A stretch of 64,000 nucleotides of DNA from Pseudozobellia thermophila (GCF_900141855.1 NZ_FQYU01000002.1:248001-312000), one strand, 5' to 3'. Shown: positions 8,769 to 18,198, numbered from the stretch's first letter. Notes: generated by a model from the letters alone, not told the origin. Translations and numbers: made by a program.

Positions 8769-9422
8769 CTAAGACAAATCTGAACTTATCAGCTTCAAAA
8801 ATTCGTTCCGGGTCTCGATTTTCTCAAATTGCCCCCGAAATCCCGAGGTTGTGGTAACCGAATTTTGTTTTTGTACGCCGCGCATCATCATGCACATATG
8901 GGAAGCTTCGATCACGACCGCCACTCCCTGGGGCTTTAGGGTATTGTTGATACACTCGAGAATGTCGTGCGTCAATCGTTCCTGAACCTGTAACCTTCTG
9001 GCAAAAACGTCGACCACGCGGGGTATTTTGCTCAAGCCGACAATATGGCCGTTGGGTATGTAGGCCACGTGCGCTTTGCCAAAAAAGGGCAACATGTGGT
9101 GTTCGCAAAGCGAATAAAGCTCGATATCCTTAATGATGACCATGTCGTCGTAATCTTCCTTGAACATGGCACTCTTTAAAATTTCAACGGCATCCTGCTT
9201 ATACCCTTGGGTCAAGAACAACATTGCCTTTGCCGCCCGCTCCGGCGTTTTTATAAGTCCGTCGCGACTTACATCCTCCCCTATTTCACTTATTATCTTG
9301 GAATAACGGTCTTTAACTTCTGAAGTAACCTCTAAATTGTACTCTTCTAAATTTCTATATGGAGCCATTAAAATGGATTTGTTTTTACGTTTAAATTTTT
9401 CGGTTAACGGGAACAAGGACAT
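8769..9422 (-). CDS. folE: GTP cyclohydrolase I
   Basis: A 217-residue GTP cyclohydrolase I, which converts GTP to 7,8-dihydroneopterin triphosphate for folate and pterin synthesis. The zinc ligands are visible as Cys106 and His109 in [10 protein letters not shown] and Cys177 in SHMCMMMRG, and the [15 protein letters not shown] substrate-site block is intact. The length is normal; the first 20 residues are a variable extension, so [10 protein letters not shown] at residue 19 is an alternative start. It is a single gene with its own upstream gap. Confidence 0.96.
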   Translation of the reverse strand: MSLFPLTEKFKRKNKSILMAPYRNLEEYNLEVTSEVKDRYSKIISEIGEDVSRDGLIKTPERAAKAMLFLTQGYKQDAVEILKSAMFKEDYDDMVIIKDIELYSLCEHHMLPFFGKAHVAYIPNGHIVGLSKIPRVVDVFARRLQVQERLTHDILECINNTLKPQGVAVVIEASHMCMMMRGVQKQNSVTTTSGFRGQFEKIETRNEFLKLISSDLS

Positions 9423-9502
9423 AAAAAACCGAAGGTCCCGCCAACTTTATCCTGCAAATTTAGGGTTTTAATATGCTTGGTCCGGCAAATATCAAATTTC
9501 CT

Positions 9503-9510
9503 TACTTTTG
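9503..9510 (+). promoter_or_regulatory. TAnnTTTG -7 box before the ABC transporter operon
   Basis: A perfect TACTTTTG lies 17 bases before the ATG at 9528 and 41 bases before the ATG at 9552. It probably drives the three overlapping genes ending at 11559. A matching -33 box at the right distance is not evident. Confidence 0.45.
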
Positions 9511-9551
9511 TGGGATGAAATGCCACAATGGTCGTTTCAAAAACGGACCCT

Positions 9552-10229
9552 ATGATCAAAGCCACCAATATACAAAAGTTTTACGGCGACTTACAGGTAC
9601 TCAAAGGAGTGGACCTCCATATCAAGAAAGAGGAAATCATTTCAATCGTAGGTGCCTCTGGGGCCGGAAAGACGACGCTCCTGCAAATTTTGGGCACCCT
9701 TGACACCCAAAGCAACCCAAATGAAAGCGAACTGTTAATCAACGGAACGGAGGTCACCCGATTATCGGAAAAGCAATTGGCCAAATTTCGCAACGAGCAC
9801 ATTGGTTTTATTTTCCAGTTTCACCAATTGCTTCCCGAGTTTACGGCTTTGGAAAACGTCTGTATTCCCGCTTTCATCAAAAACACCCCGAAAGTCCAAG
9901 CCGAAAAAAGGGCCAAGGAACTGCTAGATTTTTTAGGCCTGTCGGCCCGAAGCAAGCACAAGCCCAATGAACTCTCGGGCGGGGAACAGCAACGGGTGGC
10001 CGTGGCCAGGGCCTTGATCAACGAACCCTCGATCGTCTTTGCCGACGAACCCAGTGGCAACCTGGATTCTGAAAGTGCCGATAACCTACACAGGCTCTTT
10101 TTTGAACTTCGCGATGAATTCGGACAAACTTTCGTAATCGTTACCCATAACCAACAATTGGCCGACATGGCCGATCGAAAACTGACCATGGTCGACGGAC
10201 GCATAGTAAGTAAGGAGGTAGTCGCTTGA
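9552..10229 (+). CDS. ABC transporter ATP-binding protein, LolD-like
   Basis: About 225 residues of a single ABC ATPase of the LolD/MacB type. From the start at 9552, Walker A GASGAGKT is at residues 34-41, the signature is LSGGEQQR, and Walker B is [12 protein letters not shown]. LolD works with LolC/E to release lipoproteins from the inner membrane, but no permease gene is adjacent, so the partner must be elsewhere. An in-frame ATG at 9528 would add eight residues; the later start fits the family better. The following CPBP gene begins within its stop codon, so the two are coupled. Confidence 0.88.
   Translation: MIKATNIQKFYGDLQVLKGVDLHIKKEEIISIVGASGAGKTTLLQILGTLDTQSNPNESELLINGTEVTRLSEKQLAKFRNEHIGFIFQFHQLLPEFTALENVCIPAFIKNTPKVQAEKRAKELLDFLGLSARSKHKPNELSGGEQQRVAVARALINEPSIVFADEPSGNLDSESADNLHRLFFELRDEFGQTFVIVTHNQQLADMADRKLTMVDGRIVSKEVVA
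10213..10219 (+). promoter_or_regulatory. Strong Shine-Dalgarno before a TTG start
   Basis: AGGAGGT sits six bases before the TTG at 10226, inside the end of the ABC ATPase gene. Strong anti-SD pairing is uncommon in Bacteroidota, and it supports the non-ATG start of the CPBP protease gene. Confidence 0.6.
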
Positions 10230-10798
10230 ACACAAAGGGAGCCATACTCGGTCAAATTTTGTCGTTTTTAAAAAACCCTGTATATCAAGAAGATAAACAA
10301 AGTGACTTTAACGACAAGTACAGGGTTTTTATCCAGCTTTTATTCTATGCCCTGATCTTAAGTTATGGACTGGGACTTTTAAACCAAAGCCTGGAAACCT
10401 TCCTTAATTTAGACATCGGAAAACACGCCAGTGAAGATTTTATAAAAGACGCTCCGTGGCTGCTTTTTCTAATGGCGGTGGTATTGGCACCCCTCTTAGA
10501 GGAGCTTTTCTTTAGGGGACCGCTCTTTTTTTTCAAAGACAGCCCCCTATTCCCCTATATCTTTTACCTTCTTACCCTTATATTCGGTTTTTACCATATT
10601 CTAAATTTCGAATTTACCTCCACTACCCTCTGGCTTTCGCCCCTCTTGGTAGCCCCCCAACTATCCGTTGGCGTTTTTTTGGGCTTTATTCGGGTTCGGT
10701 TCGGACTGCCTTGGTCCATAGCCCTACATGCGGCATACAACCTTATATTGATAGGACCTTTTATACTATTACAAATTTTTGACCTCCCAGTGGAATGA
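10226..10798 (+). CDS. CPBP family intramembrane metalloprotease
   Basis: A 190-residue membrane protein of the CPBP (CAAX protease/bacteriocin-processing) family. The catalytic glutamate pair is in EELFFR at residues 92-97, followed by a histidine motif (FGFYHILNF) and a third conserved region with LHAAYN. Several membrane segments surround these motifs. It starts with TTG at 10226 behind a strong ribosome binding site and overlaps the stop of the ABC ATPase gene by four bases. Its own stop overlaps the next start. Natural substrates are unknown. Confidence 0.85.
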   Translation: MNTKGAILGQILSFLKNPVYQEDKQSDFNDKYRVFIQLLFYALILSYGLGLLNQSLETFLNLDIGKHASEDFIKDAPWLLFLMAVVLAPLLEELFFRGPLFFFKDSPLFPYIFYLLTLIFGFYHILNFEFTSTTLWLSPLLVAPQLSVGVFLGFIRVRFGLPWSIALHAAYNLILIGPFILLQIFDLPVE

Positions 10799-11559
10799 AG
10801 CAAGCGGAACTCAAGGAATTTTTAGATGCCAAGGTACAGCAATACGAGCACCCCAAATTCTTGGAAACGGATCCCATACAAGTTCCCCATCAATTCTCGC
10901 GAAAGGAAGATATTGAAATAAGCGCCTTTCTAACGGCGACCATTGCCTGGGGCAATCGCAAGAGCATCATCAACAACGCCCAAAAACTTATGGAACTAAT
11001 GGGCGGTTCGCCCTACGACTACGTGCTTCAGTACGCCGAGGAAGACAGGGAAGAACTCGCATCCTTTGTCCACCGAACCTTTAACGGCGAAGATTTAAAA
11101 TACTTTATAAAAAGCCTAAGGAACATTTATTTAAATCACGGCGGATTGGAGGCGGTCTTTGCCGAACATGCCAAAGAAGACTCGATGCAAATGGCCATTT
11201 CTGCCTTTAAAAGGACTTTTTTTGAGCTCCCCCATCCATTGCGGACCCAAAAACACGTAAGCGACCCCTTAAAAGGCTCCGCCGCCAAACGGATCAATAT
11301 GTTTTTACGGTGGATGGTTCGCTCAAACGCCACTTCGGTAGATTTTGGAATATGGAAGCGCATTTCCCCCAGTCAATTGTCCTGCCCCTTGGATGTTCAT
11401 TCGGGAAACGTCGCCCGAAAGCTAAAATTGCTCACCCGGAAACAGAACGATGCCAAGGCCTTGGCCGAACTCGATAAAAACCTACGTAAACTAGACCCTA
11501 CCGATCCGGTAAAATACGACTTCGCCCTTTTCGGATTGGGTGTTTTTGAAAAATTCTAG
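10795..11559 (+). CDS. TIGR02757 (DUF2400) family protein
   Basis: A 254-residue soluble protein that matches the TIGR02757/DUF2400 family, common in Bacteroidota and without an established function. Characteristic blocks are ISAFLTATIAWGNRKSII near residues 42-59, KRINMFLRWMVR near 165-175, and the C-terminal DPTDPVKYDFALFGLGV. The start codon overlaps the previous stop by four bases (ATGA), so it is the third gene of a tightly coupled operon with the ABC ATPase and the CPBP protease. Confidence 0.85.
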   Translation: MKQAELKEFLDAKVQQYEHPKFLETDPIQVPHQFSRKEDIEISAFLTATIAWGNRKSIINNAQKLMELMGGSPYDYVLQYAEEDREELASFVHRTFNGEDLKYFIKSLRNIYLNHGGLEAVFAEHAKEDSMQMAISAFKRTFFELPHPLRTQKHVSDPLKGSAAKRINMFLRWMVRSNATSVDFGIWKRISPSQLSCPLDVHSGNVARKLKLLTRKQNDAKALAELDKNLRKLDPTDPVKYDFALFGLGVFEKF

Positions 11560-11575
11560 GAAACTAAGCCACCGC

Positions 11576-12451
11576 TTATTGATACCGCTTTTTAAACTCC
11601 AAAGGTGTAATCTGTGTCTTCGCCTTAAATACCCTTGAAAAATAGGCGTAATCTTCGTAGCCCAATTGTTCGGCCACATGGGCCAAGGAAGTCCGGGAAT
11701 GCACGATCAACCGTTTGGCTTCCAAAAGAATACGGTCGTTAATCAATTCGGTGGTGGTCTTGCCCAAGGTACTCTTGGTAACGCGGTTTAGGTGTTTTGT
11801 GGTGATATGCAGTTGGTCCGCATAAAAACGGGCCTGCTTTTCGCTTCTGTAAAATCGCTCCACCGTTTGCTCCAATTCTGAAAGTATTTTTAAATAGGTG
11901 GGCGACAACACATGTTCTGTAGTGTCAAAAGCGGCGTAATATCGACTAAGGTCAATGTAGGTCAAGTTGATCAGACTTGCCAATTTCTGTTTTTTATAGA
12001 CCACATTAGCATGATATTCTCGGTTGATTTCATTGAAGCGCTGGGCTATACCTTGAAGCCCTTCCGGTGACAAGGTGAGGTTAGGGGGATTTTTATAGGA
12101 ATAGTAAAATGGAAATTGGTGCAACTTAATACCCGAAATATTCAACTCGAAAAAAGATTGGGTATGAAAAAAGATATACCCTTCGACTGCCGAGTCAAAC
12201 TTCCAACTATGGGTTTGCCCGGGTTTTAAGAAGAACAGGCTTCCCTTTTCAATGCGATAGGAACTAAAATCGATTTCGTGAACACCACTACCCTTCAAAA
12301 AGAGCACACAAAGAAAAAAATCGTGCTGGTGTGGCCGGTGTACGATGGTTTCGTTCTTTTTGAGGTGGGCGTCCAAGGCGTTACTATAAAAATCGACCGA
12401 AGAATGCTCTTCTTCGAATTGTTCTATATGCAGGACAGGTACAATCTTCAC
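11576..12451 (-). CDS. AraC family transcriptional regulator
   Basis: About 291 residues from a GTG start at 12451 (VKIVPVLHIEQFEEE). The N-terminal half is a cupin-like ligand domain (HRPHQHDFFLCVLFLKG, then FFLKPGQTHSW). The C-terminal 100 residues carry two helix-turn-helix motifs of the AraC/XylS type, with the second in VAEQLGYEDYAYFSRVFKA. An upstream in-frame ATG at 12547 would add 32 residues unlike the family, so the GTG is preferred. Neighbours give no target; it may act on a distant locus. Confidence 0.85.
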   Translation of the reverse strand: MKIVPVLHIEQFEEEHSSVDFYSNALDAHLKKNETIVHRPHQHDFFLCVLFLKGSGVHEIDFSSYRIEKGSLFFLKPGQTHSWKFDSAVEGYIFFHTQSFFELNISGIKLHQFPFYYSYKNPPNLTLSPEGLQGIAQRFNEINREYHANVVYKKQKLASLINLTYIDLSRYYAAFDTTEHVLSPTYLKILSELEQTVERFYRSEKQARFYADQLHITTKHLNRVTKSTLGKTTTELINDRILLEAKRLIVHSRTSLAHVAEQLGYEDYAYFSRVFKAKTQITPLEFKKRYQ

Positions 12452-12652
12452 GGAATCTAAATATGTCTTAAAAGTACAAAAATTGGCGATAAAGCTATAA
12501 GGACCAGCACTGGAATAACTACTAGTTTTGAACCATAACAAAAGCACATCAAAATATACAGATGTTACCTTGGTTCAAAAAGTGCAAGGAAGGTCTGTAT
12601 GTGGCATCAGTCCATAAGGGGATGTTCCTGTAATTGAAATAGAAAAGAGCAT

Positions 12653-13048
12653 ATGAAACTTTTTAAAGGCACCAAGATTTACAGCATTTTTACGGGCACT
12701 TGCCCCGTTTGCCAAAACGAAAGTATGTACACCACAGCAAATCCGTATAAACTTTCAAGCACCCTAAAAATGAAAGAACGCTGCAGCCACTGCCATACCA
12801 AGTACAAAATAGAACCTTCTTTTTTCTACGGTGCCATGTATGTAAGTTATCCTGTGGGACTCTTTTTTGCGGGCTTTGCTTTTTTCCTTTGTTATCTGAT
12901 GATCGGCCTCGGCTTGATAACCACCTATGCCATTATCGTAGTGGAAATGGTATTGGTCTTGCCCATAGTGCTTCGTCTTTCGCGAAACATTTGGATCAAT
13001 TTCTTCATGCACTACGGCAAATCCCTTAAAGGCAAGCAAAGGACTTAG
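12653..13048 (+). CDS. DUF983 family membrane protein
   Basis: A 131-residue protein with an N-terminal zinc-ribbon-like pair of CxxC motifs (CPVC near residue 17 and CSHC near 44) and two hydrophobic segments (about 64-85 and 90-108). This is the arrangement of the DUF983 family. The family is widespread in aerobic bacteria and often lies near cytochrome oxidase genes, but here the neighbour is a convergent thioredoxin-like gene and the role is unknown. Confidence 0.82.
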   Translation: MKLFKGTKIYSIFTGTCPVCQNESMYTTANPYKLSSTLKMKERCSHCHTKYKIEPSFFYGAMYVSYPVGLFFAGFAFFLCYLMIGLGLITTYAIIVVEMVLVLPIVLRLSRNIWINFFMHYGKSLKGKQRT

Positions 13049-13068
13049 GGGTACTTGCCAAAATCGAA

Positions 13069-13635
13069 TCAAGAAGCGATAAGTCCGTCTAAAATCGTTC
13101 TGATCTTTTCGGCATTCCAATCCGTGGCACCGGTCTCCTTTACAACTATCTTCCCGGTTTTGTCGATGACAAAGTTGGCCGGGATGCTCTTTTCGTACAG
13201 TTCTTCGGGCGCCTGCATTTTAGGGAAGTAAACCGGTAGGCTGAACTTCTTTCGCTCCAAAAAGTTTCTGACCACCTCGGGATCTTCATGGGTCAGAAGC
13301 ACAAAATCGACCGAATCGCCGTAATCGTCGTACAAGCTTTGGATACTTGGCATCTCGGCAATACAGGGCGGACACCAAGTGGCCCAATATCCGATAAAGC
13401 TTACCTTGCCGTTTCCCACCGTTATCGACACATCGGCGCCGTTCAAGTCAGTTACCCGGTATTCAAAAGGCGTTACGGTCACCTGCGCTTCGGCGTCGAG
13501 TACCGAGGGCGAAAAAAGCTGTACTTTAATGCCGTTGAGGAACACTTGGATCGGTTTCCGTGTTTGCGGTATGATTACCAACAGTACAAAGACCAAGAGC
13601 AAGACGTCGCCTATTCTTATTTTTCCCTTTCTCAT
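13069..13635 (-). CDS. TlpA-like membrane-anchored thioredoxin
   Basis: A 188-residue protein with an N-terminal membrane anchor (about residues 9-23) and a thioredoxin fold of the TlpA/ResA type. The active site WCPPC is at residues 87-91, preceded by GYWAT, and the cis-proline region is IPANFVID. It probably works as a periplasmic disulfide reductase, for example in cytochrome c or other envelope protein maturation. A TAnnTTTG box ends five bases before the start. It is convergent with the DUF983 gene. Confidence 0.88.
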   Translation of the reverse strand: MRKGKIRIGDVLLLVFVLLVIIPQTRKPIQVFLNGIKVQLFSPSVLDAEAQVTVTPFEYRVTDLNGADVSITVGNGKVSFIGYWATWCPPCIAEMPSIQSLYDDYGDSVDFVLLTHEDPEVVRNFLERKKFSLPVYFPKMQAPEELYEKSIPANFVIDKTGKIVVKETGATDWNAEKIRTILDGLIAS

Positions 13636-13640
13636 CGGTG

Positions 13641-13648
13641 CAAAAATA
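13641..13648 (-). promoter_or_regulatory. TAnnTTTG -7 box before the TlpA-like gene
   Basis: On the minus strand a perfect TATTTTTG ends five bases before the ATG at 13635, so the transcript would have almost no leader. No clear -33 box is seen. Confidence 0.45.
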
Positions 13649-13699
13649 CGCAGTCCAATGAAAAACTCGCCCCTTTGGGACTAATCTAAAAAAACCGGT

Positions 13700-14056
13700 C
13701 TATTTTTCCTTGCCAAACTTTTGGAACTGTTTGTAGATCCATTGCTTTTCCTCCAAGGTAAACTCCTTGTTCTCGAACCATTCGTAGGCCGCTATCTTTT
13801 CATTTTCGATCTGGGCCTTGCGTATGGCCTCTATCGATACCAAGTGCCAGTGTACCCCTTTTTGTCGGTTAACGGAGTAACCAATGTCTTCGGTTATATA
13901 GGATCTTCTGGGCCGGTTGATCAACCTGACCCCGTTTTTTAAAACGGCCAGCGTTTTGGTAAGCCTGACCACTTCCGAAAAGGAATACCTTACAAAATCG
14001 TCAAAGCCATCTTGCTTGGCGTTGTACAGTTTATCTCCTACTTTTAATTCTCGCAT
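13700..14056 (-). CDS. Conserved hypothetical protein (118 residues)
   Basis: A soluble protein of about 118 residues starting MRELKVGDKLYNAKQDG. A small beta-rich N-terminal part (RLTKTLAVLKNGVRLINR) is followed by a charged helical C-terminus (FTLEEKQWIYKQFQKFGKEK). No family is recognised. The frame stays open further upstream to 14299, but the added stretch has the composition of out-of-frame DNA, so the ATG at 14056 is used. It may be a small nucleic-acid or protein binding factor, but nothing in the sequence proves that. Confidence 0.6.
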   Translation of the reverse strand: MRELKVGDKLYNAKQDGFDDFVRYSFSEVVRLTKTLAVLKNGVRLINRPRRSYITEDIGYSVNRQKGVHWHLVSIEAIRKAQIENEKIAAYEWFENKEFTLEEKQWIYKQFQKFGKEK

Positions 14057-14232
14057 GGTCTTAAAAGCGGGCAAAATTAATGGCTTCGGATGCGATTCAA
14101 AAAATCGGCATGAAGAAATTATCAACAAAATACGCTTATCGGGCATAAGGCCCCGACACCTAGGCAAATACAAAAAAGGATGTGCATGCATGGTCGGGCC
14201 GCGGAAACCTGCCACACACCGGAACCGAAGGC

Positions 14233-15387
14233 TCAAGCCCTTTCCAGCCTTGGCGCCTTTCCCTTGTTCCGCTTTCTTTTTTTCTGCAGTTTGTTCCACC
14301 AGATCAAGGTGCCGGTAATGGGCAGGCTGGTAGCTATCAGACAGGCCAAAAAGTATAGTATTTTTGAGAAGGTCCCGTAGATATCGCCCATATGAAGGGG
14401 CTTTATAAGTGCGGCAATTCTAACATTGAGCGGTTTTTCGCTAAAAATTTCCTTCTTCAACACCGTGCCGTCTTGGTCAAGCACCAATTTATCGGTAATA
14501 ACGGGTGAAAATCCCGATGCATCGTTCTTGGAAACGGTATACACCCCTTTTTTCGTTTTTGGAAGCGAAAGACTTATGGCTCCGGTATAGGGAAGTTCTT
14601 TATTGACAACACCCAAAATTTCGGCCACGGACAATACTTTCGCACCTTCTTCAAGTCCGGATTCCATTTTGGGCCCACCTCCCCTATTACCGAATATTTT
14701 GGCGCCAAGGACGGCACTTCCCGCATCGCGGTACCATTGAAAGGACCAACACAGGCCGGTAAGCGACATGACGACCAGAAATATACAGGCATAAAAGCCC
14801 AAGGTGTTGTGCAAATCGTGGTTGACACGTTTCCAATTGGCCGAGAACTTGATCTTAAAACCGGTTTTTATATGTTTCCATCTTAGCTTTTTCGGAAACC
14901 ACAGCACGAGTCCGCTTATCGACAAAACAAGAAAAATCAGCGTGGCGATCCCCACTATGGGCCTACCGACCTCCATATCCAGCAACAGCCAACGGTGCAG
15001 GCGGAACATAGCCATAAAAAAACCATCGAGCGATGATTTCAGTTCCTTTTGAAACCGCCCCGTATAGGGGTCGACAAAAAAAGTGCTTCCCCTACGCTGC
15101 TTGGGATCGGTCTTAATCGAGAACAAGTAAGGGGCATCGGCCTCGGCGGGAATCGTAATGCCGTTTATTTGTCCCTCTCCCTTCAACTTTTCGGCAAGTG
15201 TTTCCACCGACATTTTATCGGCCGTCGATACGGCTACCGTAAAATCTTCCTTAAACAGGTCTTTTATCTCGTGTTCGAAAACCAAGAGGGTACCGCTTAA
15301 ACAAACAAGAAACAAGATAATACCACTTGCAAGGCCAAGCCACAAGTGTATATCGTTGATCAATTCCCTTAGACCGTACTTTTTCAT
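14233..15387 (-). CDS. PepSY-associated membrane protein, probable ferric-siderophore reductase
   Basis: A 384-residue protein with four main membrane segments and conserved histidines at the membrane faces (DIHLWLG, RLHRWLLL, HDLHNTLGF, KPLHMGD), the pattern of the PepSY_TM family. A large periplasmic loop lies between the first and second segments. Such proteins occur beside siderophore receptors and are thought to reduce ferric complexes in the periplasm. The siderophore-type TonB receptor lies 54 bases upstream on the same strand, so the two form one iron operon. The C-terminus is strongly basic (KKRKRNKGK). Confidence 0.85.
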   Translation of the reverse strand: MKKYGLRELINDIHLWLGLASGIILFLVCLSGTLLVFEHEIKDLFKEDFTVAVSTADKMSVETLAEKLKGEGQINGITIPAEADAPYLFSIKTDPKQRRGSTFFVDPYTGRFQKELKSSLDGFFMAMFRLHRWLLLDMEVGRPIVGIATLIFLVLSISGLVLWFPKKLRWKHIKTGFKIKFSANWKRVNHDLHNTLGFYACIFLVVMSLTGLCWSFQWYRDAGSAVLGAKIFGNRGGGPKMESGLEEGAKVLSVAEILGVVNKELPYTGAISLSLPKTKKGVYTVSKNDASGFSPVITDKLVLDQDGTVLKKEIFSEKPLNVRIAALIKPLHMGDIYGTFSKILYFLACLIATSLPITGTLIWWNKLQKKRKRNKGKAPRLERA

Positions 15388-15441
15388 ATTATCGGTTTAT
15401 CGTTAAATCGTTTAGGTAGCCTTCTTCAAATTTAGAAACTA

Positions 15442-17826
15442 TTAGAAACTATAGGTAAGTACCCCATAAAAACTTCTAGGATCGGTTTGGTTGATATAGG
15501 CCGTGCGATAGGCATTATAACCTATTTCGTCGAAAACGTTGTTCATCAAGAGGCGTACCCCCCAATTATCGTTTATGCGATACGCCACTTGCGCATTTAC
15601 CAGGGTATAGGCGTCTACGTCAAATGGTTTTTGGTTCGGAACAATGCCCTCGTGGGTAACGGCACCCGCGCTCCAGTCGTTGATGGGCCGCTCTCCGGTG
15701 TAATAGGCCCCGGCACCCAACGATAAGCCTTTCAACTTATTTTTGAACGCGTAGTTCCCGTACACGTTAAAGGTATGTTTCGGGGTGTTCAACGGGGCGG
15801 AACCGTAAACATAAGAGGTGTGCTCCTTGTACTGGGCGTCGATATACGAGTACCCGGTAATAACCTCGAAATTATCGAGAATACGCCCGGTAAGCTCAAC
15901 CTCAACCCCCTGTCGCTGGTCGTTGCCCCCTTTTTGGTAATATCCGGTGGCGATCCAGTTTTCATCGTAGACCGGCAGGTTGATGTTCTTGTTGTTGATC
16001 TTAAAATACGTCAAGTTGAAACGCAAACGGCTATCGAGCCAGTTGGTCTTTATGCCCGCTTCGAGCTGGTCAAACCGCTCATTGCCGAGCTCCCTGCCAT
16101 CTTCCCCCAAACGGGTTCCGGTACGTGGGTACGAGCTGTTGGTGTACGAGGCAAAGACATTCAGGTTTTCCATTGGGGTGATGATCAAGCCTGCCAAGGG
16201 ATTGAATGCATCGCTACTACTCGTCTCCGTATCCGTACTGGTTTCAGTCGTACTGTAACGGAAGCCCAAGAACGATTTCAACCAGGGGTTAAAGGTAATG
16301 ACGTCCTGTGCGACAAAACCGAGGGACCTCGATTTGGAACCGGCCAAGGTGGGATCGCTCATGGCAATGTCACCGGGCAATTGATTCGATATGGTACCGA
16401 ATACGTCCAAGGTATCCACTACCGAGGCGGTACTACTGGAAGTATTGTAGGTCGATGTCCGATAGTCCATACCCACCTGAAACGTGTGTGCGATCGATCC
16501 GGTATACATGTCGTCACCGATAAGGTCTACCTGAAAAACACTGTTTTCGTCTTCCCGGGTCGATATCGAATAGCCCCTGGTCCTCATGTTATATGCGGTG
16601 TTACCGTCAACATCGCTGATCGCACTGCCTAAACTGGCCGTTTTGACATCGAGATCCAGACTGGAGGCAAAAAAGGCCGCGTTTATACTGAGTTTATCGT
16701 TGATCTCCTTTTTGAATCGGGCCGAATAATTAAGGTTTTGGGTCAATGCCTTATCGTTTTCAAAGCCCAGGAACTGGTCATAGGGCAAATCATAAATGGC
16801 ATTGGTATCGTTTTCTGCCAGGTTGACCGTTCCGAGGTCGGGGGTCCTGCTGTCGTCAAAATAATCCATTTCAAGGGTCAGGGTCGTACCCTCGTCAATT
16901 CGCCATTCAAAGGAGGGGTTGATATAAAACCGTTGCGACGATATGGTAGCGCGATAGCTGTCGGCACGCTCCAAGGCCCCGTTGATCCTAAAGGCCGTAT
17001 TCTTTTTGTCGTTCAACGGACCGTATACGTCGAAAGTCGGTCTGGCCTGTCCGAAACTACCGGCGCGCATTGAGGCCTGTCCGCCAAATTGGAATTTGGG
17101 CGTCTTGGTAACGATATTGATCACCCCGCCCGGACTCCCCAAATCGGTAGCCACCCCTTGAGTGATGGAAGCGGCGCCTTTCAGCACCTGAATATTGTCG
17201 ACGCCCTGCATATCGGTAAGAATACCGGTACCCCTAAAATCGGAATGCACGCGCACCCCGTTCTTTAGAATCGGAATTCCCCTAAATCCCCGTGAAGACA
17301 TACTCTCACTTCGGTTGCCATAGGTGGCGAAAGAATAGACCCCAGGTACGTTTTTGGTTGCATCGGCTATGGTGAGGTTCCCTTGGTTTTCGATAACTTT
17401 TTCCGAAATAACCGATATACTCTGAATCTGCTCATAGGTAGCCAAGGGCAAACGGGTCAAGGCCTCGATTTTATCGGGGTGCTCGTAACGGGATCCAAAT
17501 ACTTCCACTTCGTCAAGCTCCGAATCCATACGGACCTTAAAATTTAGGGTTACATCACCATCCGAAACGGTAACCGCCTTTTTAAGGGTCCTATAGCCAA
17601 CGGCACTTACCTGCAGCTCGTAGGCGCCCGAAGGAACACCCGTAATCTCGTACTCCCCGTTTTCATTTGCCGCCGCACCCTTTGCGCTCTTTACAATGGC
17701 GACATGGGCATAGGCCACGGGCTCCCCGTCGTTCGAAGTTACTTTTCCGTGAATGGTATGGACCTGTTCTTGTGCATGGGCCAGGAACAGACCGAACATA
17801 AATAGGGGCAACACTAAAAGTCTCAT
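15442..17826 (-). CDS. TonB-dependent siderophore receptor
   Basis: A 794-residue outer membrane receptor with a Sec signal (cut after FLAHA, near residue 18), a CarboxypepD_reg-like domain (about 22-110), a plug with SMSSRGFRGIPILKNGVRV and VLKGAASITQGV, and a 22-strand barrel ending YGVLTYSF. The GSPGGVINIVTKTP motif and the spacing fit FhuE/FpvA-type ferric-siderophore receptors. It is the first gene of an operon with the PepSY reductase. Two copies of a TTATTTAGA...AAAT motif upstream overlap or follow its probable promoter, consistent with iron-dependent repression. Confidence 0.9.
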   Translation of the reverse strand: MRLLVLPLFMFGLFLAHAQEQVHTIHGKVTSNDGEPVAYAHVAIVKSAKGAAANENGEYEITGVPSGAYELQVSAVGYRTLKKAVTVSDGDVTLNFKVRMDSELDEVEVFGSRYEHPDKIEALTRLPLATYEQIQSISVISEKVIENQGNLTIADATKNVPGVYSFATYGNRSESMSSRGFRGIPILKNGVRVHSDFRGTGILTDMQGVDNIQVLKGAASITQGVATDLGSPGGVINIVTKTPKFQFGGQASMRAGSFGQARPTFDVYGPLNDKKNTAFRINGALERADSYRATISSQRFYINPSFEWRIDEGTTLTLEMDYFDDSRTPDLGTVNLAENDTNAIYDLPYDQFLGFENDKALTQNLNYSARFKKEINDKLSINAAFFASSLDLDVKTASLGSAISDVDGNTAYNMRTRGYSISTREDENSVFQVDLIGDDMYTGSIAHTFQVGMDYRTSTYNTSSSTASVVDTLDVFGTISNQLPGDIAMSDPTLAGSKSRSLGFVAQDVITFNPWLKSFLGFRYSTTETSTDTETSSSDAFNPLAGLIITPMENLNVFASYTNSSYPRTGTRLGEDGRELGNERFDQLEAGIKTNWLDSRLRFNLTYFKINNKNINLPVYDENWIATGYYQKGGNDQRQGVEVELTGRILDNFEVITGYSYIDAQYKEHTSYVYGSAPLNTPKHTFNVYGNYAFKNKLKGLSLGAGAYYTGERPINDWSAGAVTHEGIVPNQKPFDVDAYTLVNAQVAYRINDNWGVRLLMNNVFDEIGYNAYRTAYINQTDPRSFYGVLTYSF

Positions 17827-17832
17827 TGATAT

Positions 17833-17925
17833 TTATTTAGACTTGATATAAATTATTTGGATTTTGCCGCGAATTTATAGGTCCATTGCCTTCTACACAA
17901 ATTTATTTGAACCAAATCTAAATAA
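17833..17925 (-). promoter_or_regulatory. Promoter and paired operator-like sites of the siderophore receptor
   Basis: On the minus strand a perfect -7 box TAAATTTG lies at 17898-17905. Two 23-base AT-rich sites flank it: one at 17903-17925 (minus strand, starting TTATTTAGATTTG) and one at 17833-17855 (plus strand, starting TTATTTAGACTTG). Read in these opposite orientations they share 18 of 23 bases, and each ends with AAAT near its 3' side, giving imperfect dyad symmetry. The first overlaps the -7 box and the second lies just before the start codon, a layout that would suit a repressor such as Fur. The identity of the regulator is inference. Confidence 0.45.
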
Positions 17926-18019
17926 GCCTGATTAATTGCTTGATTCACAATTCCTAAATTCAAAAATTTTAACATTTGCAAGCTATCATTATTAGTGGGA
18001 CATCTCCCCTCAAAACAAT

Positions 18020-18089
18020 GGTACCAGGGGGGCTCGCAATGTCGGGTACAGGGAAGCCCGTGTTTTAACCATTCAAATGCCTGGATACC
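18020..18089. repeat. Nested inverted repeats in the 372-bp gap before the SDR gene
   Basis: The gap 17827-18198 holds the siderophore receptor promoter on its left and, on its right, two nested inverted repeats. The outer arms are GGTACCAGG (18020-18028) and CCTGGATACC (18080-18089, one bulge); the inner arms are GGGCT (18030-18034) and AGCCC (18055-18059). No T run follows, so it is not a normal terminator. It could be an RNA structure or protein site ahead of the SDR gene, or chance. Confidence 0.3.
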
Positions 18090-18198
18090 ATATCCTTTTT
18101 AAGGCACAGGAATGGAATTTGGCTTCATATACCGTGTATTTGGTTCAATTAATGCCCTCTTTTTTTTGGACATTTACCCCAATTAAAACTTTATAAGT

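Noticed and set aside
15775-16632. 285-codon open frame inside the siderophore receptor gene
   Set aside because: Antisense to a well-supported TonB receptor; no family motifs and biased composition.
18020-18089. Riboswitch before the SDR gene
   Set aside because: Nested arms exist, but they fit no riboswitch class that I can recognise; kept only as a low-confidence repeat.
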